From NCBI GenBank assembly GCA_009784995.1, contig WQXE01000022.1:1-18715 (forward strand): a DNA stretch of 18,715 nt. Direction: 5' to 3'. The notes under the pieces are model-generated. The model worked only from the letters and a program-made list of their open reading frames with translations. It made no database searches and was not told the DNA's origin. Made by a program: the position numbers and the translations under genes. Source of the stretch: Treponema sp. (lineage in GTDB: Bacteria > Spirochaetota > Spirochaetia > Treponematales > Breznakiellaceae). Positions within the stretch are counted from its first letter, which is position 1. Each line of letters opens with the position of its first letter. Of the stretch, positions 7,208 through 14,121 are shown piece by piece.

Positions 7208-7816
7208 TTATGAAAAAAGTCCAACGGTGCCTGTGCGCCATTCCTCGCGGGCTTCCATGACAATTTTTTCAACTTCGAACCAGTCGTTAGCGCGCGGACC
7301 TGGAAAATCACGATTGGTCGAATTAGAAAAAACAATTGTTTTACATCCCTGCTTGCGAAGATTTGTAATATTTTCGGGAGCGTCATCGATGTAAACATGA
7401 GCGCCGACAGCTCCTTTATCATTCATAAAACAAATATCCCAGTATGGTATGTCGTAGTTATCAAGCCAGTCGACAGTTTGGGTTATTGTCGTGCGATGAG
7501 AAAATTTTAAAAAGAGGCGGTGAGTAATAATACGGATGCGAATACCCTGATTGGAAAGTTTGCGTAAAATCGCGGGCGCGTGTTGAATCGGCTCCATGTC
7601 GCCGAAAATATTACGCTGTGTTACCGCGAAACGGTGCAGTCTGTCATAACCGCCAAGTTCATCAATACCCCATTCGCCAAGACCAAAAGAAACTTCAGAT
7701 GTAAGCGCGTCTAACGGTTTATGCAGCCATTCCGCCGCGATTTTTCTAATCGCTCCGTAAAAATCACCGACTACTCCGTCAAGATCTACGCCAAAAATAA
7801 AACTGCTGTTATTCAT
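7208..7816 (-). CDS. HAD-superfamily 5'-nucleotidase-like phosphatase (NT5C type)
   Basis: The product has 202 residues from ATG 7816; a TTG at 7828 would add four residues but lies directly after the AAGG that could serve as ribosome site. HAD motif I is GVDLDGVVGDFY (nucleophile D11, acid D13), motif II is IITHR (T98), the conserved lysine is probably K134 in NDKGAVG, and motif III is YIDDAPENI (D144, D145). The alpha-helical cap between motifs I and II and the DLDGV/IDDAPE signatures fit cytosolic 5'(3')-deoxyribonucleotidase-like proteins (NT5C family). The likely reaction is dephosphorylation of a nucleotide or similar small phosphate; the substrate cannot be told. It starts 14 bases after the glgX stop codon, so the two are almost certainly co-transcribed. 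Its stop codon abuts the inverted repeat element. Confidence 0.8.
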   Translation of the reverse strand: MNNSSFIFGVDLDGVVGDFYGAIRKIAAEWLHKPLDALTSEVSFGLGEWGIDELGGYDRLHRFAVTQRNIFGDMEPIQHAPAILRKLSNQGIRIRIITHRLFLKFSHRTTITQTVDWLDNYDIPYWDICFMNDKGAVGAHVYIDDAPENITNLRKQGCKTIVFSNSTNRDFPGPRANDWFEVEKIVMEAREEWRTGTVGLFS

Positions 7817-7830
7817 ATTATCAACCAACC

Positions 7831-9984
7831 TTATTTATCTTTTGAAATTAGTATTACAATACTTCGGGCTTTTACAGAATAAGAACGCTGCGAAGAAAGA
7901 CGCTCTTCATTGCCGGGGGACAGAATTTCATTCGGAGAAGGCATACCTGTATCAACAACCCGGTACCATTCTTTTTTCGCGGGGGGATCCGCCAGAATAA
8001 AAGGCTGAAGATCAATATCAGAATTAAACATTAAATAAAAACTGCTATCATCCCTGTCTGACAATGTTTCGGCTTTGCTGCCGTCAATACGCAAAGCAAG
8101 ATAGTCGCCTATTTTATCCCAATCCGGAACAAGAGCTTTTTCATCAAACCAGCTAATGTCGGGAATCGCTCTGTAATCGCCGCCTCTGCCTGTATAAAAT
8201 TCCGGGCGCATAAATCCCGGATGCCTTAAACGGAACGCGATCATTTCTTTTACGAAGCGGTAAATTTCTATATTCTTTTCGAGTAACGCCCAATCGTACC
8301 ATGATATTTCATTATCCTGACAATAAGCGTTGTTGTTGCCGTTTTGCGTGCGTCCAAACTCATCACCGCCTAGCAGCATAGGAGTGCCAAGCGAAACCAG
8401 CAATGTTGTAAAGAAATTTTTAACCTGACGTTCACGCAGGACTTTTATAACGGGGTCTTTAGTCGGACCTTCTATACCATGATTGTAGCTAAGATTATTA
8501 TTGCTTCCATCCCAGCTATTTTCGCCGTTTTCTTCGTTGTGTTTATTGTTATACGAAACAAGGTCTTTCATTGTAAAGCCGTCATGGCTTGTTATAAAAT
8601 TGATGGAATGAAACGGCTTGCGCCCGTCTCGCAGGTAAAGGTCTGAGCTGCCTGTAATGCGGGTCGCGAGATGGCGTGTCTCTTTTGGATCGCCTTTCCA
8701 GTATTTACGCACATTGTCGCGGAATAAATCGTTCCACTCCGCCCAGCGTCCGCCGGGGAACCATCCAACCTGATACGCGCCGCCCGCGTCCCACGCTTCC
8801 GCGATAATTTTTGTTGAGTTCAAAATCGGGTCTTCGGCTATCTGTTCAAGCGTCGGCGGATTTTCCATTATGTTTCCATTTTGATCGCGCCCAAGTATCG
8901 ATCCTAAATCGAAACGGAATCCGTCAACGTGCATTTCCATTACCCAGTAACGAAGGCAATCCATAATGAACGTACGTACAACAGGATGATTGCAATTCAT
9001 TGTATTTCCGCAGCCGGAATAATTTTGATAGTAACGTTTATTTTCGTTCAATATATAATAGATAGAATTGTCTAACCCGCGGAAAGAAAAAGTTGGACCC
9101 ATTTCATTTCCTTCGGCTGTATGATTAAAAACAATATCAAGTATTACTTCGATGCCTGCTTTGTGCAGCTCGCGTACCATTTCTTTAAATTCATTAACCT
9201 GAGCGCCCGGTGTCCTGTCCGCCGCGTAAGAACTTTTCGGAGCGAAAAACGCCGCGGTAGAATAACCCCAATAGTTTGTAAGCTTTTGACCGGTGCGCGG
9301 ATTGTGACGCGGAATTTCATTTTCATTAAATTCCTGAACAGGTAAAAATTCAAGGCTTGTAATTCCCAAATCTTTCAGGTATGGAATTTTTTCGATTACT
9401 CCCCTGTATGTTCCAGGATACTTAACACCAGAATTTGGATGAGCCGTTAAACCTTTAACATGAGTTTCATAAATTATGCTGAAGCGAAGCGGATAATTTA
9501 AAGGAGTATCCCCCTGCCAGTCAAAATAATCATCGATTACAATACAGCGTGGCTGATGTTGAATATCATCATCATAAGAATATGTTAAATCGTTCCCCGG
9601 TTTATCAGGATCATAACCCGCGCACTTTCCATAATCCCAATCGCTTAAATCGGTTAGAGCTTTCGCGTAAGGATCAAAAAGAGTTTTATGGCGATTAAAA
9701 CGTTGGCCTTTTTCAGGAAAATAAGGACCGTCAACCCGATATAGATAACAGGTTCCGGCGCCAAGACCTTTAATAAAACAATGCCAAACATTTCCTGTTT
9801 TTTGTTCTCTTTTGTCAAGGGGTATTTCTACCCAGGGACTATTTTTATCCTGAGATTCAAAAATGATTAACGTAACAGCAGTGGCGTGCCTTGAAAAGAT
9901 CGCGAAATTAACGCCTTCATTAACAAGCGACGCTCCAAGAGGAAGCGCTTTTCCTGCTTCCGCCACAAGGTTGCAAAGTACCAT
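7831..9984 (-). CDS. glgX: Glycogen debranching enzyme / isoamylase, GH13
   Basis: The product has 717 residues from ATG 9984, close to the usual GlgX/TreX length. An N-terminal carbohydrate-binding (CBM48-like) domain begins PLGASLVNEGVNFAIFS and includes YLYRVDGPY. The GH13 barrel follows with DIVFNHT, DGFRFDLGS (nucleophile D359), IIAEAWDAGG (acid/base E396) and FITSHDGFT (D468). The C-terminal part is an all-beta domain. The enzyme hydrolyses alpha-1,6 branches of glycogen or limit dextrins in the cytosol. A TTG at 10002 would add six residues, but the -10 box TATAAT lies at 9996-9991, so ATG 9984 would be the first transcribed codon and no Shine-Dalgarno is present. It is the first gene of a minus-strand unit with the nucleotidase-like gene and probably the radical SAM gene. 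No other glycogen genes are visible here. Confidence 0.92.
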   Translation of the reverse strand: MVLCNLVAEAGKALPLGASLVNEGVNFAIFSRHATAVTLIIFESQDKNSPWVEIPLDKREQKTGNVWHCFIKGLGAGTCYLYRVDGPYFPEKGQRFNRHKTLFDPYAKALTDLSDWDYGKCAGYDPDKPGNDLTYSYDDDIQHQPRCIVIDDYFDWQGDTPLNYPLRFSIIYETHVKGLTAHPNSGVKYPGTYRGVIEKIPYLKDLGITSLEFLPVQEFNENEIPRHNPRTGQKLTNYWGYSTAAFFAPKSSYAADRTPGAQVNEFKEMVRELHKAGIEVILDIVFNHTAEGNEMGPTFSFRGLDNSIYYILNENKRYYQNYSGCGNTMNCNHPVVRTFIMDCLRYWVMEMHVDGFRFDLGSILGRDQNGNIMENPPTLEQIAEDPILNSTKIIAEAWDAGGAYQVGWFPGGRWAEWNDLFRDNVRKYWKGDPKETRHLATRITGSSDLYLRDGRKPFHSINFITSHDGFTMKDLVSYNNKHNEENGENSWDGSNNNLSYNHGIEGPTKDPVIKVLRERQVKNFFTTLLVSLGTPMLLGGDEFGRTQNGNNNAYCQDNEISWYDWALLEKNIEIYRFVKEMIAFRLRHPGFMRPEFYTGRGGDYRAIPDISWFDEKALVPDWDKIGDYLALRIDGSKAETLSDRDDSSFYLMFNSDIDLQPFILADPPAKKEWYRVVDTGMPSPNEILSPGNEERLSSQRSYSVKARSIVILISKDK

Positions 9985-9990
9985 AATCTG

Positions 9991-10019
9991 ATTATAATAC
10001 AAAAAATAAAAAAATGGAA
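9991..10019 (-). promoter_or_regulatory. Probable glgX promoter, leaderless geometry
   Basis: A perfect TATAAT reads on the minus strand at 9996-9991, six bases before the glgX ATG (9984), so transcription would begin at the start codon. The expected -35 position (10019-10014, TTCCAT) is a poor match and the spacer is nearly all A/T, so recognition may rely on the -10 box or an activator. Confidence 0.5.
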
Positions 10020-10070
10020 GCAGTTTCTAATATCAAAACAAAAAAATGATAGGTGAAAATATAAAAAAAC

Positions 10071-10099
10071 TTGTCTAATATTTTTCACAGTTATATAAT
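10071..10099 (+). promoter_or_regulatory. Promoter of the PAS hybrid kinase gene, leaderless geometry
   Basis: TTGTCT (10071-10076, four of six) and a perfect TATAAT (10094-10099) are separated by 17 bases. The gene's ATG at 10106 starts six bases after the -10 box, where transcription should begin. No Shine-Dalgarno is present between them. The divergent glgX promoter lies about 75 bases upstream. Confidence 0.68.
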
Positions 10100-10105
10100 T
10101 ACAGT

Positions 10106-12295
10106 ATGGAAATATTTAAAACAAACGAAATACAGAATATTTCTACACAATCAATGCTGAATATCCTTAACGGTATTGACTCGTTAATTTATGTCACCGA
10201 GCCTTCTTCAGGTAAAATTCTTTTCATGAACGATTCAATGAAACATCATTACAATATAAAAGGCGATTGCACAGGAAAATTATGTTACAAAGTTTTACAA
10301 AAAAATCTTGAACATAGATGTGATTTTTGTCCATGCTTTCAGCTTGACAAGGAACCGGAAAAAGCGATTGTATGGGAAGAACACAGCACATTAACAAATA
10401 GAATTTACCGCAATACAGACAGATACATAGATTGGTATAACGGAAAAATTGTTCACATACAGCACTCTATTGATACAACAGAATTAGTCGCGGCAAAAGA
10501 ATACGCCGAGCAAACCAGCCGTTACAAGAGCGCGTTTCTCGCCAATATGAGCCACGAAATACGCACACCAATGAACGCGATTTTAGGCATCGCGGAAATT
10601 CAATTGCAAAACAAACATCTTCCTAAAGATACAGAGGACGCGTTAAATAAAATTTACGAATCCGGGGATCTGCTTTTAAATATTATCAACGACATACTGG
10701 ATTTATCAAAAATTGAAGCCGACAAGCTGGAATTGGTTCCGGTTAAATATGACATAGCGAGTCTTTTATATGATACGGCACAATTAATCCGGCTTCGTAA
10801 TGAAAGCAAACCAATCATATTTAATCTTCACATAACAGAAGATACGCCGCTTGAATTATTTGGTGACGAACTTCGCATCAAACAGGTTTTGAACAACATA
10901 CTTTCTAACGCGTTTAAATATACAGACGAAGGCGAGGTAAAATTATCTGTTCATAGCGAATCCGCGGACGATACAGAAAACACAACTATTGTTTTTCGCG
11001 TCAGTGATACAGGTCAAGGTATGAGTAAAGTTCAGCTTGACAAATTATTTGATGAATATACGCGATTTAACATAGAAGCAAACCGCGCAAAAGGCGGAGC
11101 GGGTCTTGGAATGAGTATAACAAAACGTCTTGTCAATTTAATGAAAGGAGATATATCCGCGGAAAGCGAACCTGGTAAGGGTTCGATATTTACTGTCAGG
11201 CTTCCTCAAAAACGAATTGACAATACAGAATGTGGAGCCGAACTCGCGGGTAAATTAAAAAACCTTTCGTTCAAAAGCACGACAATCAGAAAAAAAATTA
11301 AGTTCAAACGTGAATATATGCCATACGGCAGCGTCCTTGTAGTTGATGATGTTGAATCGAACATATATGTCGCGAGAGGAATGCTGCTGCCATACGGATT
11401 AAATATTGATACAGCCGCGAGCGGCTTTGAAGCAATAGAAAAAGTAAAAAACGGTAATGTATATGACATTATTTTTATGGATCATATGATGCCCAAAATG
11501 GACGGCATAGAAGCTGTAAAAATAATCCGCGATATGGGATACAAAAATAATATTGTCGCGCTGACAGCTAACGCGTTAATCGGAAGGGAAGAAATGTTTT
11601 TGCGTAACGGCTTTGACGCTTTTATTTCCAAACCGGTTGATTCACGCGAGTTAAATTTTTTATTAATTGATTTAATAAGAAACACAAAACCGCCGGAAAT
11701 AATAGAAGCAGCACGAATTGAACAGGAAAACGCGGGTAAAAATATAAAAACCGATTTAAAAAGCAGCAAACGCGATCTGGAAAAAATATTTACAAGAGAC
11801 GCCGAAAACGCTTTAAAAATATTAACGGAATTAAATAAAAAATTATGCGATCATATAAATGAGGGAATAAATTCTTACATTAATACCGTACATGGAATGA
11901 AAAGCGCTCTCGCGAACATCGGTGAAATAGAATTATCAAATATCGCGCGCATACTGGAAACAGCGGGCAAAGAGAGGGATTTATCCGTAATAGTAGACGA
12001 AACTTCCATGTTAATAAACGCGCTTACGGCTTTAATAAAAAAATTCAAACCGCGTAATGATAAAAAGGATATAGAAATATCCGAACAAGACAATGAATTT
12101 TTACGAGAAAAATTAATTGATATAAGATCGGCGTGTGTTGTTATAAATAAAAAAGCGGCAAAAGCGGCTTTGAATGAATTAAAACAAAAAACATGGCCAA
12201 ATCATGTAAACAATATTCTGGACAGTTTATCAACAAATTTACTGCACAGTGAATTTCAAAACGCCGAGGAAATAATCGATCATTTTATTATGTGA
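10106..12295 (+). CDS. PAS-type hybrid sensor histidine kinase with receiver and Hpt
   Basis: The product has 729 residues. A PAS-like sensor (about 20-125) carries five cysteines in a tight pattern (C55, C60, C72, C75, C77; GDCTGKLCY then HRCDFCPCF), a style seen in PAS domains of anaerobes and suggestive of metal, Fe-S or thiol-redox sensing. Then come HisKA (H150 in SHEIRTPMN), HATPase (NNILSNAFKYT, DTGQGM, GLGM), a receiver (D414/D415, phospho-acceptor D459, ALTAN, ISKP) and an Hpt domain (H596 in VHGMKS). A helical tail containing ALNELKQKTWP ends the protein. No transmembrane segment is visible, so it is probably cytosolic. From HisKA onward it is closely related to the H-cluster kinase at 2164-5682 and ends with the same kind of tail. 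No DNA-binding output is fused. The start is chosen from the leaderless promoter geometry; no Shine-Dalgarno is present. Confidence 0.9.
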   Translation: MEIFKTNEIQNISTQSMLNILNGIDSLIYVTEPSSGKILFMNDSMKHHYNIKGDCTGKLCYKVLQKNLEHRCDFCPCFQLDKEPEKAIVWEEHSTLTNRIYRNTDRYIDWYNGKIVHIQHSIDTTELVAAKEYAEQTSRYKSAFLANMSHEIRTPMNAILGIAEIQLQNKHLPKDTEDALNKIYESGDLLLNIINDILDLSKIEADKLELVPVKYDIASLLYDTAQLIRLRNESKPIIFNLHITEDTPLELFGDELRIKQVLNNILSNAFKYTDEGEVKLSVHSESADDTENTTIVFRVSDTGQGMSKVQLDKLFDEYTRFNIEANRAKGGAGLGMSITKRLVNLMKGDISAESEPGKGSIFTVRLPQKRIDNTECGAELAGKLKNLSFKSTTIRKKIKFKREYMPYGSVLVVDDVESNIYVARGMLLPYGLNIDTAASGFEAIEKVKNGNVYDIIFMDHMMPKMDGIEAVKIIRDMGYKNNIVALTANALIGREEMFLRNGFDAFISKPVDSRELNFLLIDLIRNTKPPEIIEAARIEQENAGKNIKTDLKSSKRDLEKIFTRDAENALKILTELNKKLCDHINEGINSYINTVHGMKSALANIGEIELSNIARILETAGKERDLSVIVDETSMLINALTALIKKFKPRNDKKDIEISEQDNEFLREKLIDIRSACVVINKKAAKAALNELKQKTWPNHVNNILDSLSTNLLHSEFQNAEEIIDHFIM

Positions 12296-12299
12296 ATCA

Positions 12300-12328
12300 T
12301 TGACAATTAATCCAATTTTTGTTATTAT
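12300..12328 (+). promoter_or_regulatory. Promoter of lipoprotein gene
   Basis: TTGACA (12300-12305) and TATTAT (12323-12328) are separated by 17 bases. Transcription would start near 12335, giving a leader of about 24 bases that includes AAGGAG (12347-12352) six bases before the ATG at 12359. This leadered layout contrasts with the leaderless genes nearby. Confidence 0.78.
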
Positions 12329-12358
12329 AGTTATAAATAGAGTATTAAGGAGCTTTTT

Positions 12359-13171
12359 ATGAATAAATTATTAAAAACTTTGGGATTTTTGGCAATTGTA
12401 CTGTTAATCGGGTTTTTATCAACATGTGGTGAATCCGGAGCGAATACGGATTTAAAGCCCAATTTAAGCGTACCTTCAAAACCTTCTGATATACCAAATT
12501 TTAACAGTAGTAAGGGTTATGTAGCAATCCAGCAAGCGCAAGTTGATGATTTTATCGAAACACTGACGGATCTTCTGGACGACTTGGTAAGTTCGATAGA
12601 TATGAATAACTTACTGCCCAATATTATGAATGAATACAATTCAAATTCATTCAGTTCATTAAGCCGAAGTTTAATGGGCCGCAGCATTGTATCAGAAAGT
12701 ATTGACTTAAGATTAAGCAATGATGTACCAATGCCGGCATATACAAAAATAACCGGTTATGTAAAAGGAACAGTTTCACTTCATGAGGAAAATATTTTTC
12801 CAATAACAATTAACGGCGATTCGAAAGCCAGAGTTGAAATCAGCGAAGGTTTTATTTTGGATGATGATCCCGCTTTAGAAATGATTGGCGTAGTTACTGG
12901 AAGCGTCGCGATAAATAATGTAAGAATGATCAACGAAAATTCAATTTCCGGTTCTGTTTCCGGTACATTAAATTACGCGTTAAATATCGCTTATATAGAA
13001 GAAAATTTTTGGGTAAAAGTTATAGGATCGATAACACTGACTTCAAATCTAAGCAATGAAACAGTTACAGCAACCGCGAAATTAGATATTTATGGAGACA
13101 GTTCAAGCCCTTACGCTACCCAAACAATAACATTAAAAGCTACTCCGGGCGGAGTAACAATTAATTACTAA
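12359..13171 (+). CDS. Predicted lipoprotein of unknown function
   Basis: The product has 270 residues. Residues 1-22 form a lipoprotein signal peptide (MNKLLK, hydrophobic core, FLST) with the acylated cysteine at C23. After a proline/serine-rich linker there is a short helical, acidic region (about 55-90), then a serine-rich stretch. The rest is beta-rich with repeated patterns such as KGTVSL, TGSVAINNVRM, SGSVSGTLNYALNI and VKVIGSITLTSNL, suggesting an antiparallel beta-sheet or barrel-like fold exposed in the periplasm or at the surface. I do not recognise the family. It has its own promoter, a good Shine-Dalgarno sequence and a terminator, so it is a single-gene unit. Being next to the sensor kinase does not by itself indicate a link. 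Confidence 0.72.
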   Translation: MNKLLKTLGFLAIVLLIGFLSTCGESGANTDLKPNLSVPSKPSDIPNFNSSKGYVAIQQAQVDDFIETLTDLLDDLVSSIDMNNLLPNIMNEYNSNSFSSLSRSLMGRSIVSESIDLRLSNDVPMPAYTKITGYVKGTVSLHEENIFPITINGDSKARVEISEGFILDDDPALEMIGVVTGSVAINNVRMINENSISGSVSGTLNYALNIAYIEENFWVKVIGSITLTSNLSNETVTATAKLDIYGDSSSPYATQTITLKATPGGVTINY

Positions 13172-13200
13172 AAAAAAAGGGCTGCAAAGCCCTTTTTTTT
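13169..13200 (+). terminator. Intrinsic terminator, probably bidirectional
   Basis: The stem GGGCT/AGCCC with loop GCAA is flanked by an A tract (13169-13178) and eight T (13193-13200), so the paired region can extend well past the GC core. It starts at the stop codon of the upstream lipoprotein gene and separates it from the riboswitch operon. Confidence 0.9.
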
Positions 13201-13265
13201 CTGACATTTTTTTTGCTGCCTATTGACTTTTTTTTGCAAATAACACAAACTAAGAATGTATATTT

Positions 13266-13450
13266 CAAAGGAAGTGGGGTGCCGGACGCGGATGTTTCAT
13301 CCGTATCAATCCTTAATCCCCCGCTAACCCGTAACTGTAATTGGGAAGATTCTGCCAATCGAACTTTAGTTCCGAACTAAAGTTCGCAAACACGACCACT
13401 GAAAAATCGGGAAGGTCGGCAGGAAAAACGCCCATAAGCCAGGAGACTTT
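13266..13450 (+). ncRNA. Cobalamin riboswitch aptamer
   Basis: The conserved landmarks appear in order: GGGGTGCCGGA (13276-13286), CCCCCGCTAACCCGTAACTGTAA (spanning 13318-13340; the core is GTAACTGTAA), CCACTG (13396-13401), CGGGAAGG (13408-13415) and AAGCCAGGAGAC (13436-13447, the B12-box type motif). A perfect 12-bp hairpin with a three-base loop (13360-13386) fills a variable arm. This element class binds adenosyl- or other cobalamins and represses downstream uptake genes. It sits directly upstream of the btu-type operon, which supports cobalamin as the transported substrate. The promoter is unclear: TTGCAA (13234-13239) with TATATT (13259-13264) is a weak candidate. Confidence 0.93.
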
Positions 13451-13614
13451 GGTATGCGCGCTTCTATAATAGAAGCGACATATCCGTACGGATGTGTATA
13501 TTTTTTCCAAGCTTCGAGGAAGAGCCTGTGAAAACCCAACTACATATCTAAAATTTATTTTCTCGTTATTGATGTAAGCCGGTTTTTGTGTCTTTCCCGG
13601 AAAGGGAGTGTTTT
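13451..13614 (+). promoter_or_regulatory. Riboswitch expression platform and leader
   Basis: Two hairpins follow the aptamer. The first is CGCTTCTA/TAGAAGCG (13459-13477), a candidate for the kissing-loop arm. The second is ACATATCC/GGATGTGT (13478-13497), followed after three bases by six T (13501-13506), which resembles a terminator. The ribosome site GGGAG (13604-13608) lies just after a small hairpin (CTTTC CCG GAAAG, 13592-13604), and the CCC in that hairpin could pair with it, so translational control is also possible. I see no gene in this stretch. Confidence 0.6.
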
Positions 13615-14121
13615 ATGAGTAATTTCGAAAAGAGCATCACGCGAAGACGCGAAGACGCAAAAGTTTTTTTAGCAATCTTTGTTGTTGTACTTTTGTTTGT
13701 TGGGTGTAACCAGGATGGAGATGAACCCGGACCTCTTCATGGTTTATGGATATCCGAGTATGATGAAGTTTTTTTTATAAACCTAAATGACAATACTATT
13801 GTACATAGTTATGATTGGGATTTATTAATGTATAAAGGAACTATTAAGGAAATTGTTTTCTTTAATAATACTGCCGGCATCATTTTTATTGAATATACAA
13901 ATACAGATGGCTGGACAATAGTAGAAGAAGATGGAAAGTTCACAGGAATTTATTTTCTAAATTTAACCGAAAATACAGTAGAATTAAAAAACGCCGCTGC
14001 AGGAACATATCCAAATTCTTATACACCAACTACATTAACTCTTTCAGCAGCTAAAGCTAAATTTACAATTGATAAAATCGGTGATTATTTTTCATTCGGA
14101 TCAGCGTGCGTAAAACAATAA
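13615..14121 (+). CDS. Small lipoprotein, first gene of the cobalamin-uptake operon
   Basis: The product has 168 residues from ATG 13615, chosen because GGGAG (13604-13608) lies six bases upstream; a GTG at 13588 would run through the ribosome site. The signal peptide (residues 1-30, core VFLAIFVVVLLFVG) precedes acylated C31. The mature part is about 138 residues and mostly beta-strand by appearance (LHGLWISEYDEVFFINL, YKGTIKEIVFF, GKFTGIYFLNL), compatible with a small beta-barrel or lipocalin-like fold, though I do not recognise a family. Residues about 8-17 (ITRRREDAK) are encoded by a CGCGAAGA-type repeat that supplies the positive charge of the signal peptide. It is under the riboswitch and overlaps the receptor gene by 16 bases, so a role in capturing cobalamin at the outer membrane is plausible but unproven. 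Confidence 0.75.
   Translation: MSNFEKSITRRREDAKVFLAIFVVVLLFVGCNQDGDEPGPLHGLWISEYDEVFFINLNDNTIVHSYDWDLLMYKGTIKEIVFFNNTAGIIFIEYTNTDGWTIVEEDGKFTGIYFLNLTENTVELKNAAAGTYPNSYTPTTLTLSAAKAKFTIDKIGDYFSFGSACVKQ
13637..13663. repeat. CGCGAAGA-type tandem repeat in a lipoprotein signal sequence
   Basis: TCACGCGAAGACGCGAAGACGC units (period eight) run from 13637 and end in AAAAG. They are in frame near the 5' end of the small lipoprotein gene and encode the arginine-rich n-region of its signal peptide. Confidence 0.75.
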
